Shown piece after piece: positions 45,131-58,601 of a stretch of 64,000 nucleotides of DNA (its first letter is position 1; every line of letters begins with the position of its first letter). Position numbers and translations under genes: made by a program. This stretch comes from Panax quinquefolius. Its lineage: Eukaryota > Streptophyta > Magnoliopsida > Apiales > Araliaceae. The stretch covers positions 47,544,617-47,608,616 of the forward strand of contig CM035173.1 of assembly GCA_020205615.1 (NCBI GenBank), written 5' to 3'. The notes under the pieces were generated by a model. The model worked only from the letters and a program-made list of their open reading frames with translations, was not told the DNA's origin and ran no database searches.

Positions 45131-47768
45131 TGTAAGACCCCAACTTTTATGAATAAAAATGAATTTTCTATAATTATCATTTTTGAATATTATGAAATGA
45201 ATTTGATATAATGTTATAGTTGTGGGTAATATTTATAAATTTTGCAAAGTACGCAAGTTGTTATATAATATTCGATTGGTCGGGGAATATTCGTTTTAAC
45301 AGGAAATATTAAATGCATTTACTCAAGACAATCATTGGTGGACCCCATAATAGAATTATTGTCGGATTGAGAAAACGACAAAAATATTTTATTAAAAATA
45401 ACGGCGGAAGTTTTATCGTTGATACTGTTGAACTACTCAGTAGTAAAAGTACAGTAATACGCGTGGTTGCATAATAACACACGGTATTGATTATTAATGC
45501 TTATCTGAGAAGTCACTCAGTTTGATTCAATTATTATCGATATTTTATATGTTATTAAATCAATAATTGAGATGATGAAGTTGTTAATATTATTATTTGC
45601 ATTATTAACGATGTCTAGAAGTTCTGCCAAGGAGAGGTTTGGTCACCTAATTGCACGCCAATAGGGAAAAATCTTTATTGGAAAGCCCCCTTTTTCCTGG
45701 GAATGACCTGGTCGATTAATGGTGTGAATAATAATAATGATGATGAAATTTTATTTTATTAGTATTATTAACGTAATAAAACAGATTTTTTTTATATAAA
45801 ACAGAATACTTTTATAAAGTTATTCGTTTTATTAGGCTAATAGTAAAATCTTTTTATATAAAACGTAATACTTTTATAAAGTTATCTGTTTTATTAACAA
45901 TAATTAGAATATATTATATTTTATTATGCATAGTGTTTGCATAGTGCCTGCATAGTGTTTGCATAGTAAAATCTTTTTAAAAGTTATTCGTTTTATTAGA
46001 TTATAAATAGAATATATTATATTTTATTGTAAATCAATTTGGACCATCCGTTTAAAGTAAATCGATCTGGACCATTCATGGATTGGTTACTATTCATTCT
46101 ATTCTTCTATAAATAGAAGCCCATTCCTTCAATATTTCTTACGAATTCACTGAAACTATAGAGAGAGAAAATTATAGAGAGAAAGAAGAAAAGTGTTCTG
46201 CTACTTCACTACTCATATATCTAGTACTCTTCTTTCTAAGGTAAGGGGTATTATTTCTTTTGTATTCATGAAGAGAACTTCTGTTATTCCATCTTTATTA
46301 TTCTGTTGGAATAACCTGTATACACGGGCTACCCTATACTTGGTGAAATTCTTATATATTCCATTCTTTATTATTCATTTGAATATATCACGTCTGTCAT
46401 GCGTTTTATGGGACTGGTTCCGCTTTTTATTATTCATTGGAATATCAGCATCGTGCTTTTACTTACTTGGGACCTAGTTTTATCTTTATTATTCTATTGG
46501 AACATCCCGCTTGATTGTGAATTTCATCGACCGTTCCGTTATTTAGTATTCATTGAATAACTCGCATGCTAAGTACCGCATGCATGGTGATTTCGTTGTT
46601 ATTCCATTCTTTATTATTCTTTGGAACATCCCGTCGGCAATTAATTTTGCCCGACTGGTTCCGTTATTTATTATTCATTGGAATAACTCGCATATGCAAT
46701 ACCGCATACATGGTGATTTCTTTTGTTATTCCATTCTTTATTATACTCGGTTGGTTAAAGTTTTGACTTCTATACTCCATGAAATTAGTGGAATATCCTT
46801 GATATTTGCGCTTCATCCAAAGATCTTTTCATGGAAATATTCTTCCCGAGCATTCTTGAATTTTACTCTACAAAGAAGTATCATGTTGACAATTTGGACT
46901 TATTAGTTCTGAATAAATTAATTCTTGAACTTGTTTATTGAATTCTTATATCATTGTCATCATCCTCATGTTTATATTTTTTGAAAGTCATATGTGGGCT
47001 GTGAAGTGCATGGATGGACTTGGTATGATTATGACCAAGGATTATTCGGTGTAATCATGACCGTAATGTTACAAATGATGTGGTAAAAGTCCTCGTTGGT
47101 CCGTGAGTGCATTGATGGGACGCTTGTTGACATGATCATGACCATTGATGAATACACAAATATCCTCGGCCAGTAGTGCATGGATAATTTGTGGTCGTGA
47201 CCCTAATGAATATCCTTGGTCAGTAGTGCGGGGATGATGTGGATTATTTATTGTCGAGTCTCGTGATAATAGTGATGAAAACTTTTTAAATCATAAAAGA
47301 TAGTAGATTTTATTCTCTACTTGACTCTTTTAATGGATTGCATGTTTATTGCAGATTAAACTTGATGTCTATTGTATTTAATCGGTTTAATAATCGTTGA
47401 AGACTAATGATAATTTATTCGTATTATCTTAGTCATAATATTTCATCGGGCTAGTTGAGCTCACCCTTTCTTTCACCGTTTTCTCTTGAAATGAGAACGT
47501 GGTAGAGACTAGCTCGGGAACCGGAGTGATGGTCTGAAATGGTGTCTTAGTAGTCCTCACTATTCTGTTAAATAGTATGATAATAAATGTAATGAGGACT
47601 AAATTGGGTGTGGATATTATCTAGATGACAATATTTGTATTAAAACTCACAGCATGTATTTTGTCGTATTTTACACGACTGTTGTATAATCAGATTGTAT
47701 TTGTATTCTGTACCATATATTTGGCGACTCTGAATAGGCGATGTATACCTATTTTTGGGGGCGTCACA
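45131..47768 (+). mobile_element. Tekay-family solo LTR nested in a solo LTR of opposite orientation
   Basis: TGTAAGACCCC...GGGGGCGTCACA, 2638 bp, with ATAAC on both sides (45126-45130, 47769-47773). The TATA box is at 46108-46115. Downstream, about 46290-46745, TTATTCCATTCTTTATTATT occurs repeatedly with GGAATA-type words, a repeat otherwise seen only in the copy at 51744-54669; the two form a third subfamily. Altered shared-loop hairpins lie near 46986, 47090, 47161 and 47211. Confidence 0.92.
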
Positions 47769-48712
47769 ATAACCACATAAATAAATCAATCATTTATATC
47801 CGCATCAAATAAATATTTCTTTATCATATAAATCGATAATTAATTATTCACAAATAATATTACAGAATCACAATAATGACAATCAGACAGTTCCCAAGAA
47901 AGAGGGGGCTTTCCGATAAGGATTTCTCCTTCTTAGCGCGCAATTAGGTGACCAAACCTCTCCTTGACAGAACTTTCTAGACATTGCCAAATAATGCTAT
48001 CTAATAATATTATCCAAATACTATGAATTATTGATCTGATAATGGGAAATATTGTGCAGTGATAATTATTGAAACAACAATAATATAAAATATCAACGCA
48101 ACAATTATTGAATCAATAAAATAAAATATTGAACAATAATTACTGTAATAATTATTGAGTAGAGCCTTCTTACGTAAGAATCAATAGTTCAAAAATATTA
48201 TGCAATACCGTAATGCTCTTTGTGCAACCACGCCAGACATCGTATTTTAGCCACCGTGTAATCCAACAAGTGTTAATTCGGTAATAATTACGTCGTTATT
48301 TATAAAAACTCAAACTTGTAGTTTTTTTTTCATCCGACGATTTATTCTCATTATGGGGCCCATTAAATGGTCGTGTGTGTCGCATGCGAATATTCCCCGA
48401 CAGCAAGAATATTCCACGACCAAACGAATATTCCCCGATAACAATAAATATTTTATAACCACTTGCTTATTTTAAAAAAAATTCATATGACACCCTTAAC
48501 TTTACTTTCTATCAATTTAACCATTTACTGAATAATAAGAAAAATTGAATACTTTTATTTCATAAAATTCGGGGTCTTACACCCATAAAATTACTATTAT
48601 CGAATTTCAAAGACGAAAAGTGAAAAGTATCACATAGACAGATGGAGTTCAGACTTCACTAAAACCACCGTCAAAGCAGAGTTTTTCTCGCTTTCCAAAG
48701 CATAAAAGACTA

Positions 48713-49776
48713 TGATGAGTTAAAATTATGTACTGCAAGTGCACAACGTCTATCGTATATTTAGCAAGTGCAGGTCGAATCACAGAGACTAGATTAATTC
48801 TTTAATCCTTAATTAATATTTTAGGCAAATTAGAAACAAAAATGGTGGAGAAGATTTATTAACTAAATTATGCAAACTATTAATTAATAACGGAAACTAT
48901 TAATGAGAAAAGATACCTAGGAATTAGAATCCACCAAATATTAACATAATAAATAATTTCTTATTTCCTAAATTAATTCCCAAATTATTTTCCCTTTCCT
49001 TTAACAATAATGATTCATATAATTAATATGAGCAATCATAAGTTATGAAAAATTCACAGATTAACTATAACTTATCAAAAACTCGCAATCAATATAAGAA
49101 TCATATGCAATTTATGCGGAGGAAATTATGAAGGCAAAAATAATTAGGTATTAATTTTGGAACGGAAAGAAAATATTATTATGAAATACCTAATTTCATC
49201 ATCATCCTAAGTATTAGAAATTTAGCTAGCCATAGAATTAAAAACAAGAACAAATAACATTAGTACTACTATTTGCATAAAATAAGAACAATAATTAAAA
49301 AAAGAATTTCAATAAAAGAAAGTTACAAATACTCCATAACAATAGTATTACACATGATTGACAGTAGTACCACACATGATTGGAATAAGAGAAAAGACAA
49401 AAGCTCTAAATATCTTACTCACTTCTACACCAGCGAAAAACTAAGGAAAAGAAAATAATAAGTGGTGTCCCTTCTCTATAAAACAAGAGGCCTATTTATA
49501 GGAAGAATACATATGTGCCCTAATTTAGGTTCATTGAACTTGGACAATTTTGTTCCCTTTTTTCTTCTTCTTTTCTTCTTGACTTCCATCTCCATATGGT
49601 AATCCTCCAAGAGTCATTTTCCATATTTAAAAGTTGGATATAAATCTTTTATTTGCTCCCTAAGAAAAATAAATGTTATTTCTTACAAAACAAAATAAAA
49701 TATATTTGTTAAATAAAATAAATATATAAAATAATAAATATAGGAATATTAAAATATATTAATTATGTGTCTATCA
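48713..49776 (-). mobile_element. Athila-like solo LTR
   Basis: It runs TGATGAG...CTATCA on the plus strand (TGATAGACACATAATTAA... in sense), 1064 bp, flanked by GACTA on both sides (48708-48712, 49777-49781). A minus-strand TATA box (CCTATAAATAGG) lies around 49491-49502. The distal end contains GTGCACTTGCAGT, a phrase common near the end of Athila-type LTRs. It is unrelated in sequence to the Athila-like element at 10904. Confidence 0.7.
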
Positions 49777-50163
49777 GACTATCTTTGTCAATGAAGGAAA
49801 TATGGAATTCAGCAAGAAATAATTAGAAAAGAACTCAATAGAGGCTTATAGTCTGCCATATAATACAAAAGTTTTCTATTAACTTAGGATTGTGATATAC
49901 ATCAATATATGAAATTTGATATAATTATATGATTGACCCACTGTATTATGTATAGCGAAAAAAATTATTCACATAACTAACAACAAAAGTTTAAAAATAT
50001 AATATTTCTCCTCAAAGAATTAGTTGACAGTCCAACTTGACCGGTTGATATTGTATGTGCCAAATTTGAAATACAGCTACTATCATACATACAAAATCGC
50101 ATTGAATAGTCATTCCTCCATCAAAAATAGTGCATAATATTTTTTTCATTTTTCCATTTATTT
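49777..50163. other. AT-rich non-coding flank
   Basis: No gene or repeat was recognised between the Athila-like solo LTR and the presumed end of the copia LTR. Confidence 0.5.
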
Positions 50164-50487
50164 GTTTTATAACTAAACAATGTATAAAAATTAAATAAAT
50201 ATTATAAAAGTATACTAAATATTAACAACAATGATGATTAAAAGAAAAGAGAGCATTCTTTTTTCATATAAGTTGTAATTGTATTTGTATGTATATTTCA
50301 TTCTCTTGATAATACTACTATATATTTATTGGCACATGTACATAAATACTTGTAAGTTTCAAAACTCATAGGTCGTAGGAGTTTTAAAACTCAAATGTCA
50401 TAAGAGTTTCAAAGCTCAAAGCTCATTACAATAAAGAAGGGTAGGAATGTATCTAGACATTTACATAATATGTATAATTTTGTAACA
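50164..50487 (-). repeat. 3' LTR of copia element 1 (left boundary uncertain)
   Basis: On the minus strand the LTR begins TGTTACAAAATTATAC directly after the polypurine tract CCAAGGGGGAG (plus about 50488-50498), which fixes the right boundary at 50487. The left boundary is a guess from a TG near 50164 and a usual length of 300-350 bp; no second LTR is left to compare. Confidence 0.55.
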
Positions 50488-51743
50488 CTCCCCCTTGGAT
50501 GTCTATTGTGCAGCCATACGCATTGAAAGTTGCCTCATTAAAAACCTTATCAGGAAAAACCCAATGGGAAAAAACATTGGTTAAGGAAAAAAGAGTATAG
50601 TGCGTATTAGCTCCCCCTCATGAATGTATCACCTTAAGTTCTTCAGCTGTCGAATTTCAATATTGTGTCGCAATCCTTCAAACGTTGTACTTGGTAATGC
50701 TTTGATGAAAAAATCTGCTAGAATATCTTTTAAGCAAATTTGCTGAACATCAATGTCACCATACTTATCAAGCTCATGTGTGGAAAAGAATTTCAGTGAG
50801 ATGTGTTTTGTTTAATCTCTTTTGATGTATCCTCCCTTTAATTGAGCTATACATGCAACATTGTCTTCATACAAAATGGTTGGAGTTCTTTTGCTGCATG
50901 ATAAATCACATGTTCCACGAATATGTTGAGTCATTGATCTCAGCCACACAAATTCTCTGTTTGCTTCATGGATTGCAAGTATTTCAACATGATTAGATGT
51001 AATGGCAACTAATGTTTGCTTTGTAGATCTTCATGATATAGCAGTGTCACCACACATGAAGAGATAACCTATTTGAGATTGACCTTTATGTGGATCAGAT
51101 AAATATCTTGCATCAGCATATCCAACTAATTCATAATTATCATTATTTGAATACAATAAACCCATATCCATAGTTCCTCACAGGTAATGTGAAATATGTT
51201 TAACTTCATTCCAATGTCTCAAGGTAGGAGAAGAACTATATCTTGCTAGAAAATTCATAGAGAATACTATATCAGGTCATGCATTATTAGCAAGATACAT
51301 TAATTAGCGCACCAATTGCACTGAGGTATGTTACTTCATGACCAAGTAATTCTTCATTATCCTCACGATGTCTAAAACGGTCCTTTTTCACATCAAGTGA
51401 TTGAACAACCATTGGGGTACTCAATGGATGTGCTTTATCCATATAAAATCTTCTAAGGACTTTCTTTGTGTAAGTTGACTAATGAATGATAATTTCATCT
51501 GCTAAATGCTCGATCTGTTGGCCGAGACAAAATTTTATTTTTCGCAAATCTTATTTCTCAAATTTTTTCTTTAAATAATTTATTATTTTTGGTATCTCTC
51601 CATGAGTTCCAATAATATTTAAATCATCAACATACATAGCAATAATAGCAAAACTGGATTTCAACTTCTTCATAAAAACACATGGGCATATAGGGTTATT
51701 ATTATACCCTTCCTTCAATAAATATTCACTAAGACGATTATAC
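50488..51743 (-). pseudogene. Copia element 1: end of RT and RNase H, broken
   Basis: On the minus strand the RT reads YNRLSEYLLKEGYNNNPICP and the catalytic YVDDLNIIGT (51757-51551). RNase H follows, with GYADARYLSDPHKG around 51060-51120, the usual copia form. Stops and frameshifts are scattered through. The polypurine tract follows at about 50498-50488. Confidence 0.8.
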
Positions 51744-54669
51744 TGTGACGCCCCCAAAATTGGTATACATCACCCATCTTGAGTCGCCAAATACATGGTA
51801 CAAAATACAAATAAAAACTTAATTATACAACTGTCGTGTAAAATACAACAAAACATAAGCTGAGAGTTTTAACACGAATATTGTCTTTTAGACAATATAC
51901 ACACTCAATGGAGTCCTCATTACATTTATTGTCACACTATTTAACAGAATAGTGAGGACTACTAATGCTATCATCTGGACCGTCACTCCATTCCCCGACT
52001 CGTCCCAGCTATATTCTCATTTCTTGAAGAGAACAGTGAAAGAAAGGGTGAGCTCTACTAGCCCAGTAAGAAATATTAAGAGTAAGATAATGCAGAATAA
52101 ATTATCCTTAGCCTTCAACAGTATAACAACTGATATAATACAATAGACAACAAGTTTTAGATCAACAACTGCAGCAGAAATAAGCAATCCATTAGAAGAG
52201 TCAAGTAGAGCATGATATCTACTATCTTCTATGATTTAAAATGTTTTCATCAATTTTTATTCTTTGAGACTCAAATTTTAATAAATAAACCACATCATCG
52301 AGTCATCCCCGCACTACGGGCCAAGGATATTCATTAAATCATCAATGGTCATGACTATACCGAATAATCCCTGGTCATAATCATACCAAAAACTGTCCAC
52401 CAATGCACTACAGGCCACTGAGGACTTTTTCCACATCATTTATAACATTACAGGTCATAATTATACCGAATGATCGCTGGTCATAATCATACCAAGTCCA
52501 TCTATGCACGTAAGCCAAAGATGACTTTCCTCACAATATAAGCATGAGAATGATGACAATGACATAATAATTCAATAAAACAAGTTCAAGAACAAATTTT
52601 AAAGATTTATAAGTTAATTTATCCTGAAATAAATTACGTCCAAATTGTCAACATAATACTTCTTTGTGGAGTAAAATTCAAGAATGCTCAGAAGAATATT
52701 TCCATGAAAAGATACTGGATGAAGCGCAAATATCCAGGATATTCTACTAATTTCGTGGAGTATAGAAGCCAAAACTTTAACTAACTGAGTATAATAGAAT
52801 ATATGAAACTGCAAATGGATTTTTTCCCGCCATGCGGTAATCCACGTAGACAGATCATTTCCACAATTTAATAAGGAATGAATACGAAGGATCATTCACC
52901 ATGCATGAGGTAATCCACATAGACATGTTATTCTAACAGAATAATAAAGAATGGAATAACAGAAGAATTCACCAGGATGCGATAGACCGCACAGACAGGT
53001 TATTCCCAACAGAATAATAAAGAATGGAACTAGGTCATGCAGTAAATCGCATGTATGCAGGATATTCCAATGAATAATAAAGAATGGAACCGGTCACGCG
53101 TAGAATCGTAATAGCATGCATGGATATTCCAAATGAATAATAAAGAATAGAATAACAAATGTAATTCACTAGGCATGTGATAGATCGCATGCATGAGTTA
53201 TTCCAAATGTAATAATAAAGAATGGAATAACAGAAGAATTTCACCATGTATGCGGTACTTTTCATAGACAGGTTATTCAACCATAATAATAAAGAATGAA
53301 ATAACAGCTCTTACGAGTATTGAAAGAAAATAATTCTCTTCATGAATACGAAAGAATAATACCCCTTACCTTAGAAAACCGGATATTGGAATAGTGAGAA
53401 GCGGACTTCTCTTCTTCTTTCTCTCTATAATAATTGCTCTAAAGCTTTAGTGAATTGGTGAGAAATGAAGGAAGAATGAGCTTCTATTTATAAAAAAATA
53501 TAGTTTCGATAATTAATACGCTTTGGGGAATTGAAATATTACAGTATAATACCTTTCTCTTTTTTTTCATTTTTAATTTAGTCCTGCAAGTATTATCAAA
53601 CTTACACCACCTCCCCTAATAGTAAATAATGTGAATCAATAGTTCAATCATGTGAATCAGTAGTTATAATCATGTAAAAATATGAATTATAGTATAGTAC
53701 CTCCATCTATACCTCCATTTTTAACTTAGTCATGCAAGTATTATCAATCTTGCACCAACTTCCCTAATAGTACAAGAATGTGAATCAATAGTACACATGT
53801 GAACAAATAGTTATAATCATGTGAATTTATAGCAATTACTTGCTCATTTATCTGATTAATTACCTGACTGGTCAGTATAACTTCCAGACATCAATTAATA
53901 TCGAAATAAATATTGATTTCCACTAACACTAATAATACCAACACAATGGAACTATCAATTTCATCTTTAATCGACACAAATTTATTCATCATTAATATTA
54001 TAACTCACAATATTTAACAACCAGGTCATTCCCAGGAAAGAGAGGGCTTTCCAATAAAGATTTCTTCTTATTGGCGCGCAATTAGATGACCAAACCTCTC
54101 CTTGACAGAACTTCTAGACATTATAAATATTGCAATTTAATAATATGAATAACTTTGTCGTCTTAATTATTGATTTAATAATATATCATATTATGCAGAT
54201 GATACTGTGACAATAATCGAATCAATAATATAAGAGATATGATGCAGCAATTACTATAGCAATAATTGAGTATAACTGAGTGACTTCTTACGTAAGCACC
54301 AATAATCAATACCGTAGTGCTATTATATGCAACCATGCGTAGACATCGTATTTTTTACTACCGGGTAGTTCAACGCTTTTTAATAAATAACACTTTTGTC
54401 GTTATTTTTATAAAAGATAATTACGCCGCTTTTTAACTACGACAATACTTACATTGTGGGGTCCACTAATAATTGTGCCATCGCATCGAATATTCCTGTT
54501 AAAAGAATAATATTCCCCACCAATCGAATATTATATAACAACTTGCTTACTTTGCAAAATTTATAAATATTACCCACAACTATAACATTATATCAAATCC
54601 ACACCATAATATTCAAAAAAAATATTTCGAGATATTTAAATCTTTATTCATAAAATCTGGGGTCTCACA
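51744..54669 (-). mobile_element. Tekay-family solo LTR inserted in copia RT
   Basis: TGTGACGCCCCC...GGGGTCTCACA, 2926 bp, with TATAC on both sides (51739-51743, 54670-54674). Removing it joins SGCMW to YNRLSEYLL in frame in the copia RT, so the insertion point is exact. About 52850-53300 holds the same TTATTCCATTCTTTATTATT repeat as the copy at 45131. Shared-loop hairpins lie near 52305, 52396 and 52497. Confidence 0.93.
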
Positions 54670-56672
54670 TATACCACATGCATCCTGATTATTTTAACCC
54701 ATATAAGGACCTTTGCAACTTGATTGAGTAAACTTCCCGGTGTTTTGTATTATATGCTTTAGGCATTTTAAATCCTTCAAAGATTTTCATATAAACATCA
54801 TTATCAATTTACCCTTATAAATAGGCTGTAACAACATCTATTAGACACATATCTAGTTTTTCATGAGTTGTTAGGATAATAAGATACAGAAATGTAATTG
54901 CATCTACTACGGGAGAATATGTTTCATTGTAATCAATATCAGGTCTTTCAAAACTCTTGTTCCACAAGTCGTGCCTTATATCTTACTATTTTATTTTCCT
55001 CATTTCGTTTTCACACAAATACCCATTTTTATCCAATTGGCTTTACTTTTTCAGGTGTTTGGACTATAGGTCAAAAAACTTCACATTTTACAAGTGAATT
55101 TAATTCTGCCTAGATTGTTTCTTTCCATTTTTGCTATCATTTATGCGTCTACATTCTTCGACGGATTTAGGCTCAAGATCCTCGTTTTCATTAATGATAT
55201 CAAGCGATATATTATATGAGAAAATGTTGTCGACAACTATCTCATTTTGGTTCCATCTTTTCTTTGTAGAGACATAACTTATCAAGATCTCCTCATTTTT
55301 ACTATTTTTGGGTACATGAACCTCTTCTGGGGTTTTATGATTAACTATGTCTATATCCTTATGATTATTTTCCTATTCAATAATGTCAACTTGTTTATTT
55401 ACCTCTTTTTTCAAGAATTTTTGTCTTTTGAACTAGTTGGTCTACCACGCTTCTAGCATGACTTAAATTCATTTACTTATACAAATTTTGTGGATTGTCC
55501 TATTGGGACTTCAATTCGAGCTGGAGCATTTATCGCTGGTATATGAGATTTGGTTACTCCTTTTGAGTCAGTGAATGGATTCGGAAGCTGATTTGCTATA
55601 TCTTGCAAACGAATTATCTTTTTGCGGGGATCAAAATTAAATAATGACACTGCATTCAATGTAATATCTGTATCCAACTGTTTAATTTCACCCCCTAATG
55701 TTGGAAACATAGTCTCATCAAAATGACAGTCGTCAAATCGTGTCGTAAATGAATCACATGTTAAGAGTTCAAGATATTTAATTATCGATGGGGACTCAAA
55801 CCCAATATATATTTCCAGCCTCCTTTGAGGACCCATATTTGTACGTTGTGGCAGATAAATTGGAACATATACCACATAACCGAATATTCTTAGATGGGAA
55901 ATAGTTGGCTCATGACCAAAACTCAATTGTAATGGGGAGAATTTGTGATATGATGTTGGCTTAATACGAATAAATGTTATTGCGTGTAAAATAGTGTGCC
56001 CCAAATAGAGAGAAAGTTTTGTTCTCATAAGCAATGGTCTTATAATTAACTAGAGGCGTTTAATAAATGATTCAGCAAAACCATTCTGAGTATGAACATT
56101 TACAACAGGATGTTCATTATTTCTCACAAGTGAGATGTAATAATCATTAAATATTTGAGATGTAAATTCACCAGCATTATCAAGACAAATAATCTTAATT
56201 GTATGATCTGGAAATTGTGCTCGTAATCTAATAATTTGAGCAAGTAATCTCGCAAACGCTAGGTTACGAGTTGATAATAAACACACATGTGACCATCTTG
56301 TAGATGCATATATTACTACCATAAAATATCTAAAATGTCCACATGGTGGGTGAATAGGCCTACAAATATCTCCTTGAATAAGTTTTAGAAATCTTGGGGA
56401 TTCAATCCTAACTTTAGTTGGTAATGGTCTAATGACTAATTTTCCTTGAGAATAAGCAGCACACAAGAATTCCTTACATTGAAGAATCTTCTGGTTCTTT
56501 AATGGATGACCATGTGAATTCTCAATAATTCTCCACATCATTATTGATCCAGGATGGCCAAACCGGTCATGCCAAATAAAAAAATTATTTGGTTCATTGA
56601 ACTTCTGGTTCATTGAACTAATGGTTCATTATTGCATTGACTTCAATTGTATTAATACTTGTGTAGTACTAA
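54670..56672 (-). pseudogene. Copia element 1: integrase and start of RT, broken; gag missing
   Basis: Minus-strand open stretches 56613-56050 and 56034-55477 carry the pre-integrase and integrase core (WHDRFGHPGSIMMWRIIENS, GDICRPIHPPCGHFRYFMV, LDNAGEF) and its C-terminal side (FSPLQLSFGHEP, ISHLRIFGYVVYVP). The RT begins in the decayed part 55476-54675. Upstream, INTIEV-type sequence continues to about 56672 and then stops abruptly; gag, protease and the 5' LTR are absent, so the element was cut there. A short in-frame duplication (GGTTCATTGAACT words, 56590-56632) enlarges the segment before WHDRFGHP. Confidence 0.85.
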
Positions 56673-56674
56673 TG

Positions 56675-56757
56675 ATTCATGGCCTCCTATGTACGAAGGT
56701 TTCCTTGAGCACTTTTCAAAGATTTTAATTTCTAAAACAATTTTTGAATGTACCTTT
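56675..56757 (+). pseudogene. Foreign ORF segment, partial third copy
   Basis: The plus strand reads SWPPMYEGFLEHFSKILISK and continues FECTF, matching the C-terminal part of the ORF at 36572-36955. It begins abruptly at the broken end of copia element 1 and is cut on the right by the LTR of copia element 2 at 56758. It is probably part of another chimeric Tekay LTR or of the source gene, continuing beyond the window. Confidence 0.6.
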
Positions 56758-58601
56758 TGTTAGGTTTGTAATATTCATGAACGCAATCAAATTGCATAAA
56801 TTAGCGGAAACGTGTAAAAATCAGAGTTTTAAAATTTTACAAACCATATACCCGGATCACCCTTTTGCACAATTATTAATTAAACAAAAAAGATGAATAA
56901 GAAACATACCCTTGAAGATCCGAGCTTCCTCAGGTACAAGTTCACCTCCAATCCTTTTCGCGTTCAACTTGAATCCACCGGGTTTGGTTCCTTCCTTTGA
57001 TTAACGTTAGCCACCCAAGTGTTTGGCCTCTAGAGGTGATCCACCAAGGAAAAAGAAGAATTCAAAAAGATGGGTGTTATGGCTAAACCCTAGTTTTCTA
57101 TCTCTATAGAAAAAGAGCGTACTCTCCAACTATTGGAATAACGTATATCTAATATCTGATATAAGACTCCTCTTATAAAGATATCAAGTAACCCTATTAA
57201 AATAAGGTATTTTTAATTAAATTCTTTAATTAAATGGGCTCCCTAATCTTATTAGGGATAATTAATTAAACTCCTTTAATTAATTTTCCCTCCTAATCCT
57301 ATTAGGAATAAATGAGAGTACTTATATTAAATTAATTCCTAAACTCTTTTAGAAATTAAAATAATAATAATTGTAATAATATTAATAAGACTCCTCTTAT
57401 TAATTTATATTTAATATTTCTAAAATATTAAATAATAAATATTAAGCTATTTAATTTATTCTATCATCATAGATTAAATTAAATATACTTAACATATTAT
57501 TACGATTATGTCATTAATTTCTTAAATAATTATTCTTCCTTTTATGGTGTGACCCTTTAGGTTCTCCATATTAAACCGGTTGTGAATAAATCAATTAGAA
57601 CAATTCTAATCTTATTTAAATAAATAAATTAAACAATTAATTTATTTAAATAAATAATATTTATTCTACAATAGGGATAAGCCTCCTAGCGATCAGCGAC
57701 TTTCCAGATAATATAGATTTCAACATTAATCATAAAAGAACCTTTGAGTAAATAGTTACCGTACAATTCAATCCTTCCACCATACAATGTCCCAATTAAA
57801 TATAAGACATGGAATTACTGTCAAGTCTTATTTTATTTAATTATATGTATTTTGACTCTTAAATGCACAACTCAAATAATGCAAATTAGAAACTCCTTTC
57901 TAATTTCATTACGCCTTTGCCAAGGACTCTTTGGGTTGTCATTTATCGAATCACATAGGACATTTCTCTTCTTTTAATAAGTGGTAGATTCTTTATTGAT
58001 CATACATTATCTCCATGTACAACTTATTATACCCAAGCATACCCTTTGATATACCCTAAGGGTCTTAAGGAATAAGTTAAAGTATAACTCATCATACACA
58101 AGATACTATGATGATCTCAAGTCCAAGGATTACTCATCTTACTATCACTACTGAGAATTCCTATTGATGTGCAAGTAAAACTCCATTAGGTATTCCTTAG
58201 CGAGCCAACGTTCGATTGAACTTATTCTCTAATAAGCACCTACATACTTGCTTTAGTGTCTCCACACAAATGATCATGAGATCAATCATCCTCATCCAAC
58301 GAGCAACTAACGTATGTACCAATCTATCTGGATTCACTAATCCCCAATTTAGTAATCCAATGATTGGGAACTATTTTAGTTTTAAGCTTTCTAAGAATTT
58401 AGATCTCATTAGAATGATCATCATCATTATTCTAAAAGCATTGCTTAAAACAATGGGTTTATCACATATTATAAAACAACATCATGTAGATAATTAAAAG
58501 CCTTTAATAAATTAATACTTTTTATTAATAAATGAATAAGATTGTTACAAAGTATATGCTTTATCATCAAACATGATTGACTTGTGTGCATACTACTTTC
58601 A
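56758..58601 (-). repeat. 3' LTR of copia element 2
   Basis: 1844 bp. In element sense it starts TGAAAGTAGTATGC right after GCAAGTGGGAGAT, a standard copia polypurine tract, and ends CCTAACA. It contains AT-rich repeated phrases such as CTAATCTTATTAGG and CTAATCCTATTAGG (palindromic, about 57242-57305). Confidence 0.8.

Larger units (their letters stand above)
41933..48581 (-). mobile_element. Large Tekay-family solo LTR with foreign ORF segment, split by a second solo LTR
   Basis: TGTGACGCCCCC...GGGGTCTTACA with CCCAT on both sides (41928-41932, 48582-48586). Without the nested copy (45131-47768) it is about 4.0 kb, the longest of the family. It shares with 36396-39740 the foreign segment (about 42060-42705) and the 39-bp array (about 43113-43300, five units), so the two form one chimeric subfamily. 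Roughly 43580-44400 is extra AT-rich sequence not seen in the shorter copies. The TATA box is on minus at 44549-44556. Confidence 0.9.

Noticed and set aside
46193..46906. Hydrophobic open frames in the solo LTR at 45131
   Set aside because: They arise from the TTATTCC repeat block and are not conserved as coding in the related copy at 51744.
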